Positions 7,894-13,850 of a stretch of DNA of 20,393 bases are shown here, piece by piece; position 1 is the first letter of the stretch, and the number at the start of each line of letters is the position of its first letter. The stretch lies in the IMG/VR virus record IMGVR_UViG_3300043410_002385, positions 1 through 20,393 of that record. One strand, 5' to 3'. The DNA comes from a virus. The notes below the pieces were generated by a model. The model did not search any database. It was not told where the DNA came from and saw only the letters and a list, made by a program, of their open reading frames with translations. A program made the position numbers and the translations under genes.

Positions 7894-8129
7894 GGGTCAG
7901 TTACTTTGTCCAAGGTTTCGGGTGTTTGGCCGAAATTCGCACTTGTGAGCATGCAGCATGGTGGCCCATTTGAGCGTACAGTTTCGGCTATGGTCAGGAA
8001 AGAAGCGCAAGACGCTGATGCCGTCAAAATTCTGACGCATCCGACGCATATTTGATGGGTCCTTCCGGTCGCCTCCGCTATGCGGGGGGCAACAGCGCGA
8101 GATTTCGATAGCGACTGACCTGAAAAACA

Positions 8130-8188
8130 GGTTACCACCCGGCCAGGTTACCGGCCTGTGGTTACCACCGCCCCTGACAGTTACCACC
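8130..8188. repeat. Four GTTACC-type iterated repeats
   Basis: GTTACCACC occurs at 8131-8139, 8161-8169 and 8180-8188, and a variant GTTACCGG at 8147-8154. Start-to-start spacings are 16, 14 and 19 bp. The GGTTACC core is itself a palindrome. The cluster lies 54 bp upstream of the ParB-domain methyltransferase start. Such spacing fits binding sites for a dimeric regulator, which could be a phage repressor or the ParB-domain protein itself. Confidence 0.75.
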
Positions 8189-8204
8189 CCCTGAATACTT
8201 CCAA

Positions 8205-8235
8205 CCTGCCCGGCGGCAACGCTCGGCGGGTTTTT
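8205..8235 (+). terminator. Intrinsic hairpin with T-tract, just upstream of the methyltransferase gene
   Basis: The arms at 8205-8215 (CCTGCCCGGCG) and 8220-8230 (CGCTCGGCGGG) pair over 11 positions with one C/C mismatch and two G-T wobbles. They close on a GCAA (GNRA) tetraloop and are followed by TTTTT at 8231-8235. The gene start is only 7 bp beyond the T-tract. It either ends early transcription or acts as an attenuator for the methyltransferase operon. Confidence 0.75.
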
Positions 8236-8242
8236 CAATTCC

Positions 8243-9667
8243 ATGACGCCCAACCTGCAGATCGAATACCGCCCGATCGATGCGCTGCTGCCCTACGCGC
8301 GTAATCCGCGTACGCATTCGCCAGCCCAGATCGCCAAGATCGCGGCCAGCATCGTGGAGTTCGGCTGGACCCAGCCCATCCTGGTCGATGGCGACAACGG
8401 GATCATTGCCGGCCATGGTCGCCTGGCAGCGGCGCGCAAACTGGAACTGGTCGAAGTTCCGGTCATCGAGTTGGGCCATCTGAGTCCGGCGCAGAAACGC
8501 GCCTACGTGATCGCCGACAACCGCCTGGCTTTGGACGCCGGCTGGGACGATGAACTGCTGGCACTGGAATTGGCGGAGCTGTCCGAAGCAGGATACGACC
8601 TGCTGCTGACCGGCTTCGAGGATGACGAGTTGGCCAAGATGCTGGCCGACCTCGGTGACGATGGCGATGCAGCGCCGGAGCAGGATTCGGATCTCGAAGC
8701 AGACGATGAGGTCCCCGAGCCACCCAAGCAGCCGATCAGCCGTCCCGGCGATGTCTGGCAACTGGGCCCGCACCGCCTGATCTGCGGCGATGCCAGTGAT
8801 CCGTCGGTTATCGCTACCCTGATGCAGGGTGAGCAGGCGAGCCTGTGCTTCACGTCGCCGCCCTACGGCAACCAGCGTGACTACACCTCGGGCGGCATCG
8901 CTGACTGGGATGGTCTGATGCGTGGCGTGTTCGCCCAGGTGCCCATGGCTCCCGATGGCCAGGTGCTGGTCAATCTCGGACTGATCCACCGCGACAACGA
9001 GTTCATCCCGTACTGGGACCAGTGGCTCGCCTGGATGCGCAGCCAAGGCTGGCGGCGCTTTGCCTGGTACGTCTGGGATCAAGGGCCAGGCATGCCTGGT
9101 GACTGGCAAGGTCGCCTGGCCCCCAGCTTCGAATTCATCTTCCACTTCAACCGCCAGACCCGCAAACCCAACAAGACCGTGCCCTGCAAGTTCGCCGGCC
9201 AGGAAACCCATCTGCGTGCCGATGGCTCATCGACCGCGATGCGTGGCAAGGACGGCCAGGTCAACGGCTGGACTGCAGCAGGTCAGCCCACCCAGGACCA
9301 CCGCATCCCTGACTCGGTGATCCGGGTCATGCGCCACAAAGGAAAGATCGGCAAGGACATCGACCATCCAGCGGTGTTCCCGGTGACGCTCCCTATAGAG
9401 GTCATCGAGACCTACACGAAGAAAGGCGAGATCGTCTTCGAACCCTTTAGCGGCAGCGGCACCACGCTGATGGCCGCCCAGCGTACCGGGCGCATTGGCC
9501 GGGCCGTCGAGATCGCACCCGAGTACGTCGATGTGGCGCTGATCCGTTTCCAACAGAACTTCCCCGGCGTGCCGGTCACCTTGGCCGCCACCGGAGAACC
9601 CTTTGAGTCCGTTGTCCAGCAACGCAACACCGAGCGCCGACAAGAGAGCGAACATGCAATTGTCTGA
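8243..9667 (+). CDS. ParB-domain DNA methyltransferase, TSPPY type
   Basis: This 474-residue fusion has a ParB/Srx-like domain at residues about 5-110, with the signature AGHGRLAAARKL and IADNRLALDAGW. A linker to about residue 170 follows, then a methyltransferase domain. Catalytic motif IV is TSPPY at 204-208, and the SAM-binding motif is EPFSGSGTT at 400-408. Motif IV precedes motif I, so it is a beta-class enzyme. TSPPY is more typical of N4-cytosine enzymes, but base specificity cannot be settled by eye. It probably modifies phage DNA, guarding it against host restriction. There is no good ribosome site: only GGCGGG inside the terminator's 3' arm lies upstream. No restriction endonuclease is nearby. 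Confidence 0.88.
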   Translation: MTPNLQIEYRPIDALLPYARNPRTHSPAQIAKIAASIVEFGWTQPILVDGDNGIIAGHGRLAAARKLELVEVPVIELGHLSPAQKRAYVIADNRLALDAGWDDELLALELAELSEAGYDLLLTGFEDDELAKMLADLGDDGDAAPEQDSDLEADDEVPEPPKQPISRPGDVWQLGPHRLICGDASDPSVIATLMQGEQASLCFTSPPYGNQRDYTSGGIADWDGLMRGVFAQVPMAPDGQVLVNLGLIHRDNEFIPYWDQWLAWMRSQGWRRFAWYVWDQGPGMPGDWQGRLAPSFEFIFHFNRQTRKPNKTVPCKFAGQETHLRADGSSTAMRGKDGQVNGWTAAGQPTQDHRIPDSVIRVMRHKGKIGKDIDHPAVFPVTLPIEVIETYTKKGEIVFEPFSGSGTTLMAAQRTGRIGRAVEIAPEYVDVALIRFQQNFPGVPVTLAATGEPFESVVQQRNTERRQESEHAIV

Positions 9668-10103
9668 ACATTTCGAACTGGCCGAGTTTCTGGTCTCAGA
9701 GACCGCCGCACGCCGTGGCATTGCCAATGAACCCACGCCGGAGGTTATCGAAAACCTGCGTCGGCTGTGTCAGTTGGTGCTGCAGCCTCTGCGCATCCAG
9801 CTCGCTCGCCCGGTGGTCATCACATCTGGGTACCGCTCACCGGCACTGAACCGCGCCGTGGGTGGCAGTAAGACCAGCCACCACATGCAGGGGCGCGCCG
9901 CCGATCTCATCGTGCCAAGGCTGCCGCCGCTGGCCGTCTGCCAAACCGCACAGCAGATGAAACTACCCTGCGTGCAGATCATTCACGAGTTCGGTCATTG
10001 GGCGCATTTAGCGGTGGCCCTGCCGAGCGAGCGCACCCAATTGCTGACGGCCAAGCTGGCGCAGGGCAAGACGGTTTACGAGCCGGGGTTGGTCCATGTC
10101 TGA
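9654..10103 (+). CDS. M15-family peptidase (D-Ala-D-Ala carboxypeptidase/endolysin-like)
   Basis: This 149-residue protein starts at ATG 9654 after a purine-rich AAGAGAG site, inside the end of the methyltransferase gene (14-bp overlap). The M15 zinc signature is clear: SGYRSPALN, then H77-x2-G-x-A-x-D84 (HMQGRAAD), then E112 and H118 in EFGHWAH. Enzymes of this family cleave peptidoglycan peptides and serve phages as endolysins or virion peptidases. No signal peptide or membrane anchor is visible, so export would need a holin. It overlaps the second methyltransferase by 8 bp. Its position between two methyltransferases, with no classical holin or spanin pair beside it, is unusual. Confidence 0.85.
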   Translation: MQLSEHFELAEFLVSETAARRGIANEPTPEVIENLRRLCQLVLQPLRIQLARPVVITSGYRSPALNRAVGGSKTSHHMQGRAADLIVPRLPPLAVCQTAQQMKLPCVQIIHEFGHWAHLAVALPSERTQLLTAKLAQGKTVYEPGLVHV

Positions 10104-11388
10104 ACCTTGGCTCTCCACCCATATCGAGCGCTGGCCCACCGAAAAGCTGGTGCCCTACGCCCGCAACGCTCGCACCCACTCCGAGGAGCAGGTGGCGCAG
10201 ATCGCCGCCTCCATCGTCGAGTTCGGTTTCACCAACCCGATCTTGGCCGACTCCGACGGCGTGATCGTCGCAGGACATGGTCGCTTGGCCGCCGCCCGGA
10301 AGCTGGGCCTGGACACCGTGCCCGTGGTCGTGCTCGATCACCTGACGCCCACTCAGCGCCGGGCGCTCATCATTGCGGACAACCGCATCGCAGAAAACGC
10401 CGGCTGGGACGATGCCATGCTGCGTATCGAGCTGCAGTCGCTGCAGGAGGATGGTTTCAACTTGGACATCACCGGCTTCGATGCCGACGCCCTGGCCGAG
10501 ATCATGGCCGGCGAGGAGACCACGGTCGATGGCCAGACCGACGATGATGCGGTGCCTGAGGTGCCGGTCACGCCGATCTCCCGTCCAGGGGATGTCTGGG
10601 AGCTTGGCAACCACCGCTTGCTGTGTGGCGACGCCACCGACCCAGCGAGTTACGAGGCGCTGATGGCCGATGCCATGTCCGACATGGTGTTCACCGATCC
10701 GCCGTACAACGTCGACTACGCCAACAGCGCCAAGGATAAGTTGCGCGGCAAGGACCGCCCGATCCTGAACGACAACCTGGGCGATGGCTTCTACGACTTC
10801 CTGTTGGCCGCGCTGACTCCGATGTTGGCGCGATGCGCTGGCGCCACTTACATCGCCATGTCCTCCAGCGAGCTGGACACGCTGCAGCAAGCTTTCCGGG
10901 CTGCCGGCGGCAAGTGGTCGACCTTCATCATCTGGGCCAAGAACACCTTCACGCTGGGCCGTGCCGACTACCAGCGCCAATATGAACCCATCCTCTACGG
11001 CTGGCCCGAGGGGCAAAACCGCCACTGGTGTGGTGACCGCGACCAGGGCGATGTCTGGAACATCAAGAAGCCGCAGAAGAACGATCTGCACCCGACCATG
11101 AAGCCGGTGGAACTGGTCGAGCGGGCCATCCGCAATTCCAGCCGACCAGGAGATACCGTGCTTGATCCCTTCGGCGGCTCTGGGACAACCCTGATCGCCG
11201 CAGAAAAGTCCGGCCGCATCGGCTGGCTGATCGAACTCGATCCCAAGTACGTGGACGTGATCGTGCGCCGATGGCAGGACTGGAGTGGGCAGGAGGCTTG
11301 CCGGGAAGCCGATGCGGTCAAGTTCAATGACCTGGCGGCAGCGGAAGGCATGTCGACCCCAGCAGATTCAGCGGCGGCCAACGCATGA
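10096..11388 (+). CDS. ParB-domain DNA methyltransferase, DPPY type
   Basis: This 430-residue paralogue of the upstream methyltransferase has a ParB-like domain at residues about 5-115 with the same blocks (IAASIVEFG, AGHGRLAAARKL, ISRPGDVW). The catalytic motif is DPPYN at 201-205 and the SAM motif is DPFGGSGTT at 357-365, again in beta-class order. DPPY is the usual motif of N6-adenine enzymes. The block between the motifs (including IIWAKNTFTLGR and LHPTMKPVELVERAI) matches known phage ParB-methyltransferases. It starts within the M15 peptidase gene and its stop overlaps the next start (ATGA), so the four genes form one operon. The likely role is phage DNA modification or gene regulation by methylation. 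Confidence 0.9.
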   Translation: MSEPWLSTHIERWPTEKLVPYARNARTHSEEQVAQIAASIVEFGFTNPILADSDGVIVAGHGRLAAARKLGLDTVPVVVLDHLTPTQRRALIIADNRIAENAGWDDAMLRIELQSLQEDGFNLDITGFDADALAEIMAGEETTVDGQTDDDAVPEVPVTPISRPGDVWELGNHRLLCGDATDPASYEALMADAMSDMVFTDPPYNVDYANSAKDKLRGKDRPILNDNLGDGFYDFLLAALTPMLARCAGATYIAMSSSELDTLQQAFRAAGGKWSTFIIWAKNTFTLGRADYQRQYEPILYGWPEGQNRHWCGDRDQGDVWNIKKPQKNDLHPTMKPVELVERAIRNSSRPGDTVLDPFGGSGTTLIAAEKSGRIGWLIELDPKYVDVIVRRWQDWSGQEACREADAVKFNDLAAAEGMSTPADSAAANA

Positions 11389-11633
11389 AACAGTCGCGCC
11401 TGATGTCTCTGGTGGAGTCGCTGGTCAATGTGCTGGTCGGGTATGGCGTGGCAGTGGCCACGCAGATGGTGGTCTTCCCGATATTTGATCTCGCCGTGAC
11501 CGTCACGGAGAATCTGTTGATCGGCCTGATCTTCACGGTCGTGTCGATCGTGCGCAGCTACGCACTGCGCCGGGGCTTCGAAGCCCTGCGGGTGCGTCAA
11601 TCCGCAATCGCCTCTTCCACGATCTCGCAGTGA
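11385..11633 (+). CDS. Small two-helix membrane protein, DUF7220-like
   Basis: This 82-residue protein starts by an ATGA overlap with the methyltransferase. Two hydrophobic helices are visible, at about residues 8-32 (starting SLVESLVNVLVGYGVAVATQ) and 40-60 (ENLLIGLIFTVVSIVRSYAL), followed by an Arg-rich cytoplasmic-type tail. The pattern fits my memory of DUF7220, found in proteobacterial phages near methyltransferases. A two-helix protein next to an M15 peptidase could be a holin, but the family is not established as such. The last 37 bp overlap the end of the opposite-strand gene. Confidence 0.75.
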   Translation: MKQSRLMSLVESLVNVLVGYGVAVATQMVVFPIFDLAVTVTENLLIGLIFTVVSIVRSYALRRGFEALRVRQSAIASSTISQ

Positions 11634-11971
11634 ATCACGAATCCGGTGAGGTAAGGCAGCCCCTTGGGGATGCCGTACTGCTTGCTGGTTTGGCGACCGA
11701 TGGTCCAGCCCATCCAGCGTTGGGTGGCGGCGTGGATTGCGTCCTTCAGGTTGGCGCCGGCGTGCAGTTCGTTCAGGACGTCGTCCGCAAAGTGCCGACC
11801 GTGGCGGCTGTCGAGAAAGGTGCGGACAGATTCGTGGGGCTGGTAGGTGGCGTCTGAGATCGCGGTCAGCGCGATCGGCCAGGCGGCTTCTGCCCGTTCA
11901 TTCATCGTTCCCCAAAAGCCCCAGGCATCGTTCTGGGTTGCGGGAATTTTTGCTTGCTGGGTGGTGGTCAT
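11597..11971 (-). CDS. Unknown protein, last gene of the reverse-strand cassette
   Basis: This 124-residue protein begins MTTTQQAKIPATQNDAWGFWG. The ATG at 11971 has a GGAG site and lies about 25 bp after leader-repeat copy 1. An alternative ATG at 12067 overlaps the upstream stop (ATGA) and would add 32 residues read through the repeat. The protein has a conserved-looking core (FLDSRHGRHFADDVLNELHAG, then AATQRWMGWTIGRQT) and an acidic end, with no membrane segments. I remember similar plasmid- and ICE-borne hypothetical proteins but no function. Its 3' end converges with, and overlaps by 37 bp, the membrane-protein gene on the other strand. Confidence 0.7.
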   Translation of the reverse strand: MTTTQQAKIPATQNDAWGFWGTMNERAEAAWPIALTAISDATYQPHESVRTFLDSRHGRHFADDVLNELHAGANLKDAIHAATQRWMGWTIGRQTSKQYGIPKGLPYLTGFVIHCEIVEEAIAD

Positions 11972-11993
11972 CGTGGGCTCCGTGTCTGTGTTG

Positions 11994-12040
11994 GCGATGA
12001 CTCCATTCACGCGCTGTTCGATACGAAAGCCAAGGCTTTC
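11994..12040 (-). promoter_or_regulatory. Leader repeat copy 1 (candidate promoter)
   Basis: Read on the reverse strand, it has TTGGCT (12028-12033), 17 bp, then GTGAAT (12005-12010), placed just before the 11971 gene. The -35-like box matches TTGACA at 4 of 6 positions; the -10-like box is weak (3 of 6). A 7-2-7 palindrome, GAAAGCC/GGCTTTC, at 12025-12040 covers the -35-like box. Over 45 bp, 40 positions match copy 2. Confidence 0.55.
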
Positions 12041-12063
12041 TCGATCATTCTTGGATGCCGTGA

Positions 12064-12327
12064 TCATTTTGCGACGCTGGCCAATTCGGCCTGTGCGTTG
12101 GCCATCAGGTCCAGGCGCAGGTTGGGGGTGATGTTGCAGGCCAGGGCGTTGAGCGTCCAGTTCATCACCTGCGATTTGTCCTGGGGCGTCTCGGCGGCAT
12201 CGAGCCGCTCGATGTAGTGGTCCAATTCCCGCAGGCTGCGTTCCAGGGTGGAGCGGGCGGTCAGCAAGGCATCTTTGGCCTTTTGTTCAGCCATCTGGCG
12301 CATCAGGGTGTCGAGGTCGAGGGTCAT
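12064..12327 (-). CDS. Small helical protein of unknown function
   Basis: This is an 87-residue protein. The start is supported by a GGAG ribosome site and by leader-repeat copy 2 about 25 bp upstream. Nearly the whole chain looks alpha-helical (DTLMRQMAEQKAKDALL, LERSLRELDHYIERLDAAE), so it may form a coiled coil or helical bundle. It has no Cys pairs and no membrane segment. Its stop overlaps an ATG of the downstream gene's frame at 12067. I do not recognise a family. Confidence 0.65.
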   Translation of the reverse strand: MTLDLDTLMRQMAEQKAKDALLTARSTLERSLRELDHYIERLDAAETPQDKSQVMNWTLNALACNITPNLRLDLMANAQAELASVAK

Positions 12328-12351
12328 GGTGGGGCTCCGTTCAATCGTTTT

Positions 12352-12398
12352 GCGATGACCCCATTGACGCGCTGTTCAATCAGAAAGCCAAGGCTTCA
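12352..12398 (-). promoter_or_regulatory. Leader repeat copy 2 (candidate promoter)
   Basis: This has the same layout as copy 1: TTGGCT, a 17-bp spacer, then GTCAAT at 12363-12368 (reverse strand), upstream of the 12327 gene and after the stop of the 12840-12433 gene. The palindrome is reduced to 5-2-5 (AAGCC/GGCTT, 12385-12396). Placement in a 105-bp gap between two genes supports a separate transcription start here. Confidence 0.55.
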
Positions 12399-12432
12399 TC
12401 CGTAGAGGATGCACAGTGTGGCGGCAGAGCCA

Positions 12433-12840
12433 CTACCCCAGACGGGCGACGTAGCGCGCGTAGTCTCCGCCGGACGGATCGACATACAGATACGGGCGAC
12501 CTGGCGCGTGGACTTCGACGCACAGGCATCCCTGACCCACATACCCGCCCTTGCCGGCCAGCCAGTCGCGTGAGACCAGCAGGTTGGCGGCAAAGCCGTC
12601 GAACTCTTCGGGCGTCATGGTCCGTGTCTCGGTGACATAGACCACGTAGTCGCCGCTGGCGCTCATGTCTTTCAAGTCCGCTGGCTTGCGGGCAAAGGGT
12701 AGGCGAATACCGAGTTGCTCGACCTGGATTGCCTGCCCCTCCCACTGGAGGGTCATGGGCGTGCGTTCAATGGTGATGGACATGCTGAGCATGGCGGGCC
12801 TTTCTGGTTGAGTCGGTTCGGTACTTGGAGTGGCGTTCAT
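12433..12840 (-). CDS. Unknown protein of plasmid/prophage cassette type
   Basis: This 135-residue protein starts at ATG 12840, which overlaps the stop of the DUF3489-like gene (ATGA), so the two are translationally coupled. The N-terminal 20 residues are Pro/Thr-rich. Then comes a beta-rich part (MLSMSITIERTPMTLQWEG), a segment with YVVYVTETRTMTPEEFDGFA, and a Gly-rich C-terminus with two cysteines (GQGCLCVEV) and Tyr/Asp residues. No membrane segment is visible. I do not recognise a family with confidence. Its operon partners are typical of accessory modules on mobile DNA. Confidence 0.65.
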   Translation of the reverse strand: MNATPSTEPTQPERPAMLSMSITIERTPMTLQWEGQAIQVEQLGIRLPFARKPADLKDMSASGDYVVYVTETRTMTPEEFDGFAANLLVSRDWLAGKGGYVGQGCLCVEVHAPGRPYLYVDPSGGDYARYVARLG

Positions 12841-13397
12841 GCGACCTCCGCTTCGCTGGCGGTCGATTCGGTCTGGGCCGCTATGCGATACACGCGCTGA
12901 CCACCGGCCTCCTTGCTGGAATTGATGGTCAGGCCCAGGCGTTTCTTGAGCGTGCCCGCGAGGGTGCCGCGTACCGTGTGCTGTTGCCACCCCGTGGCCT
13001 CCATGATCTGCGCGATCGTGGCGCCCTCGGGGCGCTGCAGCAGACCAATGACCAGCGCTTGCTTGCTGTCCGCGCGGGTGCGAAGGGGCTTCTGTTTGGC
13101 AGGGGCCTGCCAAGTCGCCTCGGCGCTCTCAACGGCGGCCTCCAGTGCCGGATCGTCAAGCGTGATGGTCGGTGGCAATGCGCCCGGCCGGGGCAGGCCC
13201 AGGGCGTCGTAGCCCTCGGCAGCGACCACCCAGTCATCGCCGTCGGGCGTGATCAGGGTGCGTTTGAACAGACCCTCGAGCACCTTGGCGCGGGCGCCGC
13301 CCTTGATGTGCTCCGGGAACCAGGCGATCTTGCCGGCGTTGTCTTGCACGGCGCGCTCCAGGATGGTCTGTTGGTTGGGGTTGAGTGTCGTTGCCAT
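12837..13397 (-). CDS. DUF3489-like protein with winged-helix C-terminus
   Basis: This 186-residue protein starts at ATG 13397 (MATTLNPNQQTILERAV). The N-terminal half (about 1-75) has the repeated layout of a helical pair followed by LITPDGDDWVVAAEGYDALG. The C-terminal half (about 115-175) holds SKQALVIGLLQRPEGATIAQ and then a predicted recognition helix (TGWQQHTVRGTLAGTLKKRLG), a winged-helix arrangement typical of DUF3489. The family is common on plasmids and integrative elements next to recombinase-linked genes and is probably DNA-binding; its exact role is not established. It is likely co-transcribed with its neighbours, with 7 bp after the DUF6900-like stop. Confidence 0.82.
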   Translation of the reverse strand: MATTLNPNQQTILERAVQDNAGKIAWFPEHIKGGARAKVLEGLFKRTLITPDGDDWVVAAEGYDALGLPRPGALPPTITLDDPALEAAVESAEATWQAPAKQKPLRTRADSKQALVIGLLQRPEGATIAQIMEATGWQQHTVRGTLAGTLKKRLGLTINSSKEAGGQRVYRIAAQTESTASEAEVA

Positions 13398-13404
13398 GGC
13401 TGCC

Positions 13405-13689
13405 TCACGCTTGCAGGGCGGCGGCGCTGCCGTTGGTGGGATTTGTTCCGTTGGCCTTGCGGCTGCGATGCACCGGCTGCTTTGGGGTACCTCCCGCTGC
13501 CCGCAGGCCGGCGTCAAACGCAGCTTGCAAGGCGCTCTTGACGCCCCAAACGCTGACGTCGTGGAAGTCCAGGCTGTCGCGGTGGCGGGTCTGCAGGGTT
13601 TCGATGAACAGGTGATCGAGGGCAATCGATTCGAACAACAGTTCGATCTCGTCGGGGGACAGTGCGGTGGGGGACATCTTCTTGGCCAT
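13405..13689 (-). CDS. DUF6900-like protein, first gene of the reverse cassette
   Basis: This is a 94-residue protein. ATG 13689 is chosen for the AAGGAG site six bases upstream; an earlier ATG at 13734 lies inside the leader repeat without a ribosome site. The core has IELLFESIALDHLFIETLQT, then RDSLDFHDVSVWGVKSALQAA, the signature I associate with DUF6900. The C-terminal tail is basic and low-complexity. Function is unknown. It is the promoter-proximal gene of an operon with the DUF3489-like gene. Confidence 0.72.
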   Translation of the reverse strand: MAKKMSPTALSPDEIELLFESIALDHLFIETLQTRHRDSLDFHDVSVWGVKSALQAAFDAGLRAAGGTPKQPVHRSRKANGTNPTNGSAAALQA

Positions 13690-13731
13690 TGGGGGCTCCT
13701 TGGTGGTGGGTTGCTTGTCAATCGACATCCG

Positions 13732-13767
13732 CATTCACGCGCTGTGCGCCACAGAAGCCAAGCGCTT
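13732..13767 (-). promoter_or_regulatory. Leader repeat copy 3 (candidate promoter of the reverse cassette)
   Basis: This copy keeps the two blocks exactly: 14 bp CATTCACGCGCTGT and 8 bp AAGCCAAG (plus strand), at the same 23-bp offset as copies 1 and 2. On the reverse strand this again gives TTGGCT-17 bp-GTGAAT, about 40 bp before the DUF6900-like start. The region between the blocks has diverged, so conservation is confined to the promoter-like boxes. Confidence 0.55.
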
Positions 13768-13850
13768 TTTAATCCCGGGTGATTCACTCGCCTTTGCCTG
13801 ACCAACCGCATCCAGGAGGCCACCCACACTTGCACTGAGTCGATCTACAC

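Larger units (their letters stand above)
7894..8242. other. 349-bp gene-free region between early and middle genes
   Basis: No convincing coding frame is present; reverse-strand frames here lack ribosome sites and family features. Base composition is less GC-rich than the flanks in the first 170 bp. Visible structure includes a direct repeat GACGCAT at 8034-8040 and 8043-8049, a G-run GGGGGG near 8091-8096, four GTTACC repeats (8130-8188) and a hairpin terminator at 8205-8235. It is the natural place for a promoter of the methyltransferase genes, but I see no convincing sigma70 pair. A packaging or regulatory role is possible. Confidence 0.6.

Noticed and set aside
7897-8253. Reverse-strand open frames in the gene-free region
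   Set aside because: They have no ribosome sites, cross the terminator and repeats, and show no recognisable domains.
8243-11388. Complete restriction-modification system
   Set aside because: Two methyltransferases are present but no endonuclease; the adjacent genes are a peptidase and a membrane protein.
13405-13734. Earlier start (ATG 13734) for the DUF6900-like gene
   Set aside because: It lies inside leader repeat copy 3 without a ribosome site, whereas ATG 13689 has AAGGAG at good spacing.
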